From the NCBI GenBank assembly GCA_013397695.1, contig VYZI01000207.1, forward strand, positions 299,546 through 363,545: a DNA stretch of 64,000 nucleotides, written 5' to 3'. Both the position numbers and the translations under genes were made by a program. Of the stretch, positions 11,628 to 22,714 are shown piece by piece. Each line of letters opens with the position of its first letter. Position 1 is the first letter of the stretch. The notes below the pieces were generated by a model, which was not told the origin of the DNA, ran no database searches, and worked only from the letters and a program-made list of their open reading frames with translations. This DNA is from Centropus unirufus (lineage: Eukaryota > Chordata > Aves > Cuculiformes > Centropidae).

Positions 11628-14600
11628 TGGAGAGCAGGTGCACGTAGACCTGTAACACCAAATCTCCTAGTGAGATTCTGCAGTTGCTAAACACCTTCTT
11701 GTCATTCTTAGTAGAATATATATTGTATTTTGTCTTACCTTTTGAATTCTATCATTAATGACAGTATCTTGTTGCTAACAATGAGCATTGCATTGATCTG
11801 CTGAGGAAGCCACCTGTCTTTGAAAAGGGAAAAGAAATAAAGGCTGCTGGATCTCCACCCTCTCTGACTATTCATGGATACGGAGCTCATACATATGAAC
11901 TAAGGGACACTAAAAATACCGAATGACAGAATGCAGGTTAGAGCAAATGTGCTGGATTTAACAGTGACCTAGAGTCCTGTGCTCCACACCCTGCTTACAC
12001 CAATCCATAGGATTATATATACAATATATATAACTCCTGAGGAGCGTGGTGCAGAGCGATGAGCAGTCGTAAACGTGTTCATCACGCTAAAGCTCTCTCC
12101 CTCCATTTAAAGAAAGAAGTTTTGTTAAGAGTCAAGCACATACACGCAGAGCTGTGCTTCAAGTTTTTGAACTCTGGTTTTGAAGTGGATGCCAGATAAA
12201 CTTGGAGTGATCTATCACCAGGATGCTTCCTGTGCACTCCAACCCACGGGCTGCAGTCTGAAACATTTAATTGGTTTCTGACCTTACTCTCTAATTGCTG
12301 TTCTATCAAAGCACGTAAACATTAAGCCCGTTATGTTGACTTAGTGATTTTTTTTCCCTAGTGTAGGTAAGAAATGTTTAGGGGAAAAAATCCCAAAGTA
12401 AATTACTGTATTTGCCATTTTTTCTCCCCTGATTTCCGCAATGCTGGCCTTGCGAAAGGAGACTGGATTTTGAGAATGCAATCCTACATCTCCCTGTATC
12501 TCTTTGCAGGGTTTCCATTTGGAAAGCTGTTGTTGAAATTAAGCTGCTTGGTGAGCAGACATCATTGGGACTGCTAGACCTGATTCTGGTTTATGGTTAG
12601 GGTCTCATATGCTCTGTTAGGATAAATATTTGTTCATTTGCTTTAAAGCTCCTTTACATGGCTAAAGCAGCACATTTTACATATGGGGATAAATACAAAT
12701 TAGGCCCATAAGTTTACACATCTGTGATGACTGGAATTTAGGAAATGAAATGGTCCCAATGCTGTTAATTGTACAGGAGCGAACAGCAAGGCAAATGTAT
12801 TTATTAATGAAGTGGCTGTATACAGCAGGGAGGCAGATCATAGCATCATCGAATCTCCCCACTGGTTGTCCCTTTTGGAATGCAACTATTCTTAGGGTTC
12901 GGTTATTTTTCTGTTTTTTAGTTTTTATTTAGTTTTTATTTTATTTATTTCTAATTCTCCTGTTTCATTTCTGGGGAAATTTATACACGTTTATGGAAGT
13001 GAGAAATGCATTCTGTCCCCAGCTCTTGTCTCACTGCACATGATCTATGGAGATCATTCCCTCACGTTGCCCGAGCCTGATAAGGGATGCTTGCTTTCTA
13101 AAACTCTGGAATGAGTCTGAGAGAGTTTTATTTGCTGGCATTTTTGGTATCAGATTTATGGAGGTGCCCAGGAGCTTGCTTGCCTGACTCTTTACCATCA
13201 GATTTCTCAAGTACATCTCTGTTTGCAGCATCTTGGTTTGGTCCCATGAAAAGATGCTGCATAGGATGAGGCTGGTTGGGAGAAGCTTACTGGAAGGGTT
13301 CATCCAGGTTGTTGGCTGCTTCCTTTCCTGCACAGGAGGAGACGCTGGGACACAGCAGCAGGAACTGGGCTTTAGGTCCCAACGTGAGATGCCCAAATTC
13401 CACCCTAAGCAGGAGCCAGACCTGCCACTGGCTACGATAGCCCAAAGGCATGTTGTAAAGTGGTCTAAGGAAAATGTCATTTAAATCAGCCTGAGATCTT
13501 CCTATTTCTGAGTCTTGCAGCTCTGAATGTGCTCATGCTTTGAGGAGGTGTTGCTGTGAGCAATAAGGAGAGATCTGACTGAAAGAAAGAAGGTGGCTGA
13601 GGGGAGAGTCCAAAAAAACAGCTGGCAGGGAAGTAAAAGAATAATAACATATTTCTCAATCAGTGTTTGTTTTGGAAAGATCATGCTTTAAGCACATGGA
13701 AATACTTTGCACATTTGAGAAGTGCTGACTTCCTACATGCCTTGGGAAGGAACAGCAAATCATTCATATAATGTAAACACATTTATAGGTTGTTCCAATA
13801 TAACTTTTTTCTCAGTGCTGCTGTTCTTTTTATCAAGATAGTTTAGGGCATGCATGCTCTTTTGATGCTGTGCTTTGGCTAAGAGTCGTGAATGTCATAA
13901 ATATTAGAGTTGAGCAGTGCAAAGCCATTGAGCCACATTTTTAACACAAAGAAGTTGTTAAATAGTGCTGTTTGGTGCACTGTTTAAGAGTAAACATACC
14001 AGAACCATAGTGCTAGGGTGAAACAGGAATAAATAGCTCATCTGAAAGTGAATGTGAGCAGTCTCATTGTGTCTTGATAGAGATGATATAAAAACTGAGA
14101 GCAAAGTTCCTCTGTGAAGGTAGCATTTTAAATTAGGGAAGGAAAGTTAATGAAATGGGCAGCTTTGGGGCCAAAATTGCAGTGGGTATTTGTGGAGTTG
14201 TGTGCTCACAGGGCTGGGCAGGGATCTCAAGAGACCGAGGGTCCTTCCCCCACGGTGAGGCAGCGCACTTCATGTCAGGTACCGGTGTGATCCATGATCT
14301 GAAGGGCCTCCAGGTGGGAACTCTGCACTCCCCCAGGCAGCCTCCATGACCCCTGCTTTTACATTGCAGGGGAAACTCAGTAGCTGTGTGTTTCCATGAC
14401 CCCTTGCAAGTTAATTTTCTGTCTAGGTAGATGCTGAAAACCGGTTATTCCCTGCCTCTTTGTAGGAACTTCTTATGTACTTGAAGATGAGCAGGTAAAG
14501 ATGACTTCACAGAATTAAATATTTTAGAATTTACATCTTAATGAAATAGTTGAGATGCCTTTATGGTCAGTTAATAGTAAAAGCATTATTTTATTCTGCA

Positions 14601-15269
14601 AATCATTATTAGTCTGACTCCACAGACATGATGTGCAATGACACTCGTCAGCTGAGAAGTGAACACTTTAGAGAGGAAAAATATTTTAAAGAGAGCAGTA
14701 ATAACATTTAAAAGAAGGATTGGAAGCCGTTCAGGAACGCTCAAGTAGTGAATTTATACCTGTGTACAAAAGAATGTGTGATCTTTCTGCCCTGATCCTT
14801 TTTCCTTCGCGCTTGCCTGCATTTATGAGAACACTACATGTTTTCTTCTAATCCTTTCTCCTGTTGCTGCTGATCAAAGTAGCGTTGTGTCATTCTTTCA
14901 TCTTCTCTGCTGTTTACCTGGAGGAGGGCTGGTGACCCGGAATGGCAGAGCTGGGCTGGTGGCTTCACAGATGCCTCTGAGTCAGTAGTTGGGTTGTGTC
15001 TGTCTGATTTCGAGAGGCTTCCTTGCTAGGCACACGTGTTCAGACTTATCTCACAGGCTGGTTTTATTCCTGGTTATTCCATTTGTCAATGAACTCAGGT
15101 CTATTTGCAGATGTTTCAGAGTGCATTGACCTTGCAGCACAGTTCAAAGATCTCCCAAAAGCCTGTATTTTTTTTCCTTGCCTGTTCTCAGAGCCTTCTG
15201 CAGGCAGATTTTGGATATATGCAGCCTACACCTGGCTTTTCAGCAATTCCTGCCAGACTAAAGTCATGC

Positions 15270-15640
15270 AAGGGGAGCCAAGAGGAGGATGAGGGATGGT
15301 TGTAGTAGTAGGTGGGGAGTGGAAGAAGCATGGCAGGGAAGGTGGCATCAAGTGCTGGCAGCAGCAGCAGTGGGGTCATGGTGGAGCACAGTCAGGGCTT
15401 GAATGGATGGGGAAGCATAGGGCAGCAGGTGAGAGGGATGGGGCAGGAGGTGGGACTTGGATGTGAGGGGCTTTGGAGAAGTCATGGAGGGGCATGGGGC
15501 CATCACTCTCAGGGGGGATGTTTGAGGCAGAGTTTGGCAGAACAGTGGGAGTGAGTGGGAGAGTGGGGTTTATCAGAAAAAGGGCTGAGGGGCAATTGTA
15601 GGAGGGTTCTGGGGCAGAGGATTTTGGGAACTGGGGATTC
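15270..15640. repeat. purine-rich, G-rich low-complexity block
   Basis: The + strand is dominated by GGGG, GGAGG and GGTGGGGAGTGG runs, with a (CAG)4 at about 15357-15369. The long opposite open frames here are a by-product of low complexity. It sits just upstream (on +) of the CR1 at 15722. G-quadruplex formation is possible in the RNA of the MNAT1 sense strand. Confidence 0.7.
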
Positions 15641-15721
15641 TGGTACATTAAGACATGTCTGGATGAGTTCCTTTGTAAAAACTCTGATCTCTGAGGGCAG
15701 GAGGGATGGTGTGTGCGTGCT

Positions 15722-16425
15722 TAGAATCATAGAATCACCAGGTTGGAAAAGATCTTTGAGATCATTGAGTCCAACTATACCTGTCTGCCCCCAAACCAGA
15801 TCCCTGAGCACCTCATCTGCCCATCTTTTAAGTACATTCAGAGATGATGATTCTACCACCTCCCTGTGCAGCTGCTCCAGCATCCGATGACACTTGCAGT
15901 GAAAAACTTTTCCTCATGTCCAATCTGACCCTCCCCTGGCACATCTTGAGGCCATTTTGCCTTGTCCAGTGAAGCACCAGTGACTTGGGCAAAGAGACCA
16001 GCACCCACCTCTCCACAACCTCCTTCCAGGCGGTTGTAGGCTGTGATGAGGTCTCCCCTCAGCCTCCTCTTCTCCAGGCTGAACAACCCCAGTTCCCTCG
16101 GCTGCTTCTCATAAGACTTGTTCTCCAACCCCTTCCCCAGCTTTGTTGCTCTTCTCTGGATGTGCTCCAGCCTCTCAAGGTCCTTATTGGAGTGAGGGGC
16201 CCAAAACTGAACCCACGATTCGAGGTGTGGCCTCACGAATGTCAAGTGCAGGGGCAGAATCACCTCCCTGGCCCTGCTCCCATGGTGGTTCGGATACAGG
16301 CCAAGATGCCATTGGCCTTTGTGGCCACCTGGGCCAGTGTTGGCTCATGTTCAATCTGCTGTTGACCAGCACCAAGTCCTTCTCTGCCCAGCAGCTTTCC
16401 AGCCCCTCTTCCCCAAGCCTGTAGT
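15722..16425 (-). mobile_element. CR1 LINE fragment, longest ORF2-tail copy on the minus strand
   Basis: About 700 bp, from TAGAATCATAGAATCACCAG to CCCAAGCCTGTAGT on +. Read on -, it encodes several recognisable blocks of CR1 ORF2 in different frames: NGILACIR near 16300, then VRPHLESWVQFWAPH, RRATKLGKGLENKSYEK and ELGLFSLEKRRLRGDLI. A clear frame change lies around 16260, together with the loss of residues between these blocks. This marks an inactive copy. A small insertion or rearrangement near 15965-15985 alters the segment between the RGNGLK-type motif and FSQVT. Confidence 0.95.
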
Positions 16426-19400
16426 GAAATCACTCGAGTGGTTTCAGATGTGAGACTCCCCCGACTTGTTAACAGGGATCCTGGCTGGAGGCAGGGGTGC
16501 ACATGCAGGACTTGTGTTTCCCACAGCATCTTCTGTTTCGTGTTCATCTCTGACACAAGGTCCACCAGCTTTACTCCCATACTGACTCCGTAGAAGGAAT
16601 AAAACCCTCAGTGTGTTGACTGAGGCCGCGCTCTGTGCGTGTGCACGTGCCACCACTCTGCACCTTATCTCACGCCTCAGTGAACACAGCAGACAATGGA
16701 ACACTTGCTGCAGACTCGCAGAGGATTCAGCTGAGGAGCACATTTTAAAATGAAAATACATTCTAAAATAAAGATATTTGTCAAAAGCGCTGTCAGGGGC
16801 CTTAGTTTTCAATAGTCAGTACTGATCCAAGATGCTCTTGTATCGTACTGGGGTGCTCGCAGCAGAAGATATTTTGGATCAAAGAGACAACATTCTGACC
16901 AAGGAGACTTCAAAAGTAATTTCCCTTAGGAGTGTTTGTTCAGGTGCAGAGGGTGGAAGAAGGGAATATTGTTTTAGGCAATTGGTGTTGAACATCAAAA
17001 GGTGAGTTTCTCCGTATATACCTTGTCCGGACTCAGCGTGTCAGTCAGGGCATTGCTGGAACGGAATATTGACAGCTTTGGCTACTAATGAAAGAGAAAT
17101 TACCCTCGTGAAGAAGTGCCTCAGTCTCTGAAAGTTTGGCTTCTCTTTATTCCTCTAAATATTTTGCTCTTTTTTAGAGGAACAAACTGGATCACAGAGT
17201 TCATCAAAGTGGGGAGAATTTGGCTATTCTAGGTTATTATCCTGCTTTGCTTGAATTGAGTTCCTACCCAGGTAACCTGTTAAATTTTGGGGAAGCATGG
17301 GACTCGGATGTCATTTGTGACATGTTATGGTTCAGCAGGATGTGTGGCAGAGCATTGAAACCCTCTGCCTCTCGCAAAGCAGGTAATAGCACGGTAAGAT
17401 GTGGTATTTTATGTAGGCTCTTCTTAATATCTGTAAGAATATTATGACTACACAAGCAACCTGCTTTGACTCATTGAGACAAATGTGCGTAGTGGTATGG
17501 GCAGGAAATGGAGGGACAGAGAGCACATGTGGAACCATCTATCTAAATTAGCTGGAGGGAGGCCAGGAAAGCTGGAACTTGCAGCATTTGCAGTGATTAG
17601 TGGGAAATGAAATGATGGCTTTGTGTAAGAATAGCTGTTCTGGTATTATTCTGGGACAGTGAGGTAGATCCTGCAGGAGATGGATGGTGTGTTTAAAGGT
17701 GGCGCATGCAAAACTGAAAGACGGAGAAAGGTGAGAAGGTTGGAGAGAGGAACAGTTTCAAACTGAGGGCTGTGCACAGGAGGAAAGCAGCCTGTATTTT
17801 TAGGTCTGAGATCTGTTGTCCTGTTTCATCTCTTGAAAGAGAGGCACAAGTAAGTAGAGCACTCCTCTCCAAAGCATAGAAAGAGAATCACAGAAATGTG
17901 ATCCTCTGCAAGACTGTCAGAGGCAGGGCTCGAGTAAACAAGAGCTGCTGGTCTGTGCTGTGTAGACGTGCTGACAGATCTAAAAGGGATGGATGTGGGC
18001 ATCTGATCCTCACCATCATTCTACAGTCTTTGGCACCAGGGGCTTGGAGCCGCCTGTGTTTCTGTACCTCTGGTCATGCGTACATGGCTGGCATCAAAGG
18101 AGAAGCCACATGCATCCAAGACTACACATTTGTAATGCATCCCATTTGGAGTGGGATTTGAGCCAGATCACGACTACAAGTTCAGAAAAGGGATAACAAA
18201 TGGAGTGACATTGGTGGATTTTCCACCAGCCACACACGCACCGTAGCGTGGGTAGGGCTGGAGGGCTTCAGTGTTATCTGCTTGACAGAGATCTTGGCAT
18301 GGATCTTCAGCATCTAGGCCCTGGCTCTCAAGGTCTATTGGCACACTCGTGGTTGTTCCTACACACCAAGGATTCCCCTTTGTGGTTGTTTGCAGTAAAA
18401 CATCATCAGGGTTTTCTGTCATTGTGGGGGGAGAAGACAGGGGCTTGGCTTGAGAGCGAATAGGAGGAGCTGGAGGGGATTGCAGTGGAAACTTCCCGCT
18501 TCCTGCATCATTACCCGTTCAGTTTTCACTTCTCTTGATCTGTTTATGGGATGAGGCCTTGAGATTAAATGCCCATTTTAAGTTACATGGGATCTGAAGC
18601 TTAGGCAGGATTAGCCCAAATTTATCTCAAATCAAGCAATTCTTAAATCTGTTTGGAATAGGGAGGAGGTGCAGTTTATACCAAAGCTTAATGTTGTATT
18701 AGTTTGGTTTCATCGAGTTGTGTACAGCATCTGCTTTATCCTCATTTCTAACCTGTCTTTTGTCTGGTCAGTTATGGGAATTTGAGACCCCAAATTAAAC
18801 AGATGTCACTTTTAAAGTAGCAGAAATATTCTCAAAGAGTGTTGTGTCCATTTAACTGTTAAATTGCTGTTAAAATCCACGTAAATAACTTAGCTGGAGC
18901 TGGTGTGGCAGGTACAGCTTTTACCTTTGTTGTTCAATACAACCTTCCCTGACCACGCTGGTTTCTTTTCTGTTATCTTCAGCCCATCTCTGCTCCATCA
19001 GGCTTAGAAACGGAGGAGCAGGCTCTGCTGGAAGTAGCAGAGGTGGCCCTACAGGTGGGAGGTGAATTTACATGGTAAAACCACTGCTGTATGTTCTGTT
19101 AGGAAACCTCTGTCTGCAGCTCTGGAGCTGGGAAAGGGCACCATGGGCCTGGGAAAGGTGGGAGCAGAGCAGCGTGTGCTCTTATCTTTTTGTATAGGGA
19201 CCTTTTTGCTATCATGTGCTCTGTTGTCTTTGATTTGGCTGGCAGAAAAGAGGGAGCAGGAGAGCTAAGGAATGGCCAGCTGAGACTTCTAGGAAGGGGA
19301 GAATGACCCCATACCTGCCATCTCCCCTGGTTGATGGGGAGAGACACACACAGCAGTTCTTTATTTTTGCAGTCTGAGGGATGTGTGTGTGCATTGTCAA

Positions 19401-20082
19401 TTGTCCGTGACAGCTGATGCTGGGGGAGGGAGCTTTTCAGGGGAATTCAGAGATTTAGATCAGGGAATATTTCCTTCAATCAAAATGCTTTGTTTCCCAT
19501 TAATACCAAGCAACTATCAGATAAAGCCAGTTTGAACATGATTTTTGGACTAGTTCATCAATGCAGCTTGGGCTGGGTGGTTTTGTTTCCCTACCAGGGC
19601 ATGTTTTGCTGAAGGATCAATTAGAAGACCTGAAGGCATGCGGATAATGTGAATGACAGGGTTACTACTCTGACCACTTTGGCAGATTCATTGGATTTAT
19701 AAAATCTGATTTCATGATTCCTTTATGCTTTTATAGTTTCTGATTAAATTGGATTTTTTTTTTTCATTATTTGCATAAGGGCACACAAAGTATTAAGGTA
19801 AGGCCATGGAAAATAACTTTGTAAAGGCTTTTGTCCTGTTGTGAAATCTAATTAAAAACCTGCAAGCTTCATCATCCATCATTTTACCATAGGAGCGTGT
19901 TTCTCATGGAGACAGTCTAATATCCTGCAGCAACTCCATGGCACTACAAAAATAATTAATGGACCCTTTTAGGGCAGCGTGTGTTGCTACAATGTGGAAT
20001 AATACTTCAGTGTTGTAAGTGAATGGTGTGCTAGGAAACACTAATCCCTCGTGTATGGTAACAGGAAGTATGAATATTACTT

Positions 20083-20100
20083 ATTAATAATAATAATATA
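20083..20100. repeat. (TAA)n microsatellite
   Basis: An imperfect TTAATAATAATAATATA run of about five units. Confidence 0.85.
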
Positions 20101-21488
20101 AAACACCTTAGCACACGTGCTGTTTTTTTTCTGGGCCTGTCTACCTTTTTGTAAACAACACCGAATTTTAATTGCAGAAAATTCGTGAGAAGCAAGAAAG
20201 TTTTGTGTGATGACGGAGATCTGTTTATTTTAAAGCCTTCAGAAGTTGTAAGGGATGGAACTTAGCTCTGTGCAAGAGATGAATGTTGTGCAATAATGCC
20301 CCTTCATTCCCCTTTCATAATAAATCTCCGCAGAGTATTCATCTAAAGGGCTGGATGCCAAAAAGAACAGGTTCGACTTGTCTGTGAGGATTTACACCAC
20401 AGTAAAATGCACAACTGCTTTTGTAGAGGTCATTGTGAAGGTCAGGGAGCCAGTGTGCACCGCTGAATGAGAGCAGCCTCTAACAATGGTGTGAGGGGTT
20501 GGGCTGGGGGAAATAAATATTTAAAACCCCATATGAAATGTAGCAATAAGCTGAAATTGTTAAAGCACACGACTTCAAAGCATGGATGCTGTTTTGCAAG
20601 CAAGGAGTGATCTCTTTTCCAGAGGTTTGCATCTCATACCCACTGCTGTACGGAGCTCCTTGGTCAAAATGCAAGTTTCTTCAATTTCTAACAAGTAACA
20701 TTGAAATTACTCAATATATCTGATATAAACACTCTTAAACCACCAACAGTTGCCTCAACCCTGTTTAAAAAGAAACCAAACCAACCCCCTTATTGATATT
20801 GAAGTGGATTTGGTCACCTGAAATTTGGCTCACCTAGTTTTACAAATAAGGTCCGAGTTTGGCCAGAGGGTCCCTGTGTCTTTAAATAAAAGATGATGAT
20901 CATTTCAAATGGCAACCGGCCACCGCTGGGGTTTAGTGCAGAGATTAATTAGTAAACTTTGGAATGCACTACAGCAAATGCAGCTGATTGGCAATAGCAC
21001 GTGGAGCAGCAACTGGTGGAAAGGCAGCGCTTGGAGCACCAGAGGTATTTCCAAAAAGCCTTATGAGAGCCGTGATGTGTTACGCTTCAAACGGGGCTGT
21101 GCTGATTGCAGCAAACCACCCGTTTTCTCTTTATGCGGTTCAGTAAATGCACGGATTAAAGAAATCTGACGTGTGGAAAGCAAGCAAGTTTCCTTTTGAT
21201 GTGTTTAGGCTCACCCCATCAATACAGAGAGTGATGCCCTGAACATTAGTTTACAGAAGGTGATTGTTGTCTGTGGAGGGTTTCTGCTGTTTTTTCAGTA
21301 GGAAGAAGAATGTCAGGGGTACTTTTAAATGCTGAGATATGATTTGGTCAGAAAAGACACTGAAGTAACTATGAGTCACTCGGTGGCTCTTGCACTGAGC
21401 CACTTCTTAGAATTCTGGTCTGCCTTTAAAAATGATGTGGATCACTGAGCATGTGTTTGCATGGCTTTAAATTGCTCATTGTCTTCCT

Positions 21489-21680
21489 TAGAACCATGGA
21501 ATGGTTTGAGTTGGAAGAAACCTTAAAGCTCTTCCAGTTCCACCCCCTCCACCATGCACAGGGATACCTCCTGCTGGACCAGGCTGCTCAAGGCCCCAAG
21601 CAACCTGGCCTTGAACACCTCCAGGGCTGGGGCATCCACAGCTTCCCTGGGCAACCTGGGCCAGTGCCTTGCCACCCAAA
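21489..21680 (-). mobile_element. CR1 LINE fragment, 3' end (GGTTTGGGTTGG-tip type)
   Basis: On + it starts TAGAACCATGGAATGGTTTG and continues through CTGGACCAGGCTGCTCAAGG and CTTGAACACCTCCAGGGCTG. This is the antisense of the second CR1 subfamily, about 190 bp, and it fades out after CTTGCCACCC. Confidence 0.92.
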
Positions 21681-22146
21681 CCTTTTAAGGTTTTAAAGAC
21701 ATCATTAGAGAAATATTGAGACTTTCTCTGCAAATGAGCTTTCTAAGGAAGCTTGATCTATTTGGTATGAGTAGTGGAGCCCACTACGCATAGCCCCCCA
21801 TGGGACTATTTTCTCAGGTTGTGTAGGCCATGAGGTTGGGGCCCAGATAATAAAATTAATATGATTTATGTACTAAGTAACACTTGAGAGAGTATTTGGA
21901 AGTTGTGTGTACTTCTTAAAATCTCTCAGTGTTAAATATTATTGTCTCATTCTCTTGATGCCCACCTGCTGCATGGTCAAGCACCCATTTAAATCAATAA
22001 GAAAGCTCACACGGATACTGGTCAGGGTCTTTGCTTCAAAAATGGCCCATGTGACTTAAGTAGCCAGGTGAAAGTCATCTCACTCTCCATTTCCTGAGTA
22101 TTGAGCAGAAATATGCCCTTGTGGGCTAGTTAATGGCATCCCTGAA

Positions 22147-22714
22147 CTAGTCATATACAAGTTTTGATCTCAAAGCAGCAGTTCTTGATATCATAAGGAT
22201 CATCCTGGCTTTGATCCAGAAAGCTCTTAGGCAGGTGCTCCTCTTACCTCTCAGCTCTGTTACTTTGTCCTGGTAGCATTTCAGTTTCTTGGGCCCATCA
22301 AAGTATCGTGGTGGATCTGTGGAGCAGGCAATAGCAGATGCTGACATCTGAAATAGTTGGAGCTTCTCAACTTCAGAGCTCTTGGAATGGTCTACGGAAG
22401 GAAGAGGAGCAGAGACTGGAGTCACCAGGGGGCTGGTTGTTTCTCTGGAGATCTGTTTCTGCAAGCCGCTGCTTCTTAGTCTGTTGTGTTTATCGCCACA
22501 GGTAGTTGCAGCCAAGTGGATGGGCTCGGTTCATGCAATCAGGTTTAGCCTTGCTTGGCTTTGTTGGACTGGACTTGTAGTCCCCAATCCAGACAGGGTA
22601 CTCGGTGTGCGACTGCTCCTTTGAGTTGGCGAGGCTCTTGGTGTGCTTAAAGCTGGGCAGTTTTCTGTGCTGAGTCAGTGTTGCTGAACCTGGGTCTAAG
22701 CCCCATGAAAGCAT
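22147..22714 (-). pseudogene. possible decayed coding relic of unknown origin
   Basis: The minus strand shows two overlapping long frames in different registers: one of about 75 codons (22714-22490) with segment HTEYPVWIGDYKSSPTKPSK, and one of 122 codons (22515-22147) with segment TTSPLVTPVSAPLPSVDHSK. A third block near 22146-22220 in the first register reads SFLDQSQDDPYDIKNCCFEI. The composition is protein-like and no known repeat covers it. I do not recognise the source. There is no poly-A tail or splice evidence. It could be an old retrocopy or chance. Confidence 0.3.

Noticed and set aside
13031..13480. 149-codon minus-strand open frame with an opposing 83-codon frame
   Set aside because: No family resemblance; the opposing open frames indicate low stop-codon density in that stretch rather than coding.
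15853..16263. 136-codon minus-strand frame with apparent protein similarity
   Set aside because: This is the C-terminal end of CR1 ORF2 inside a truncated retrotransposon, not a host gene. The same applies to frames at 5308-5604, 11136-11516, 27505-27744, 48920-49213 and 50665-51117.
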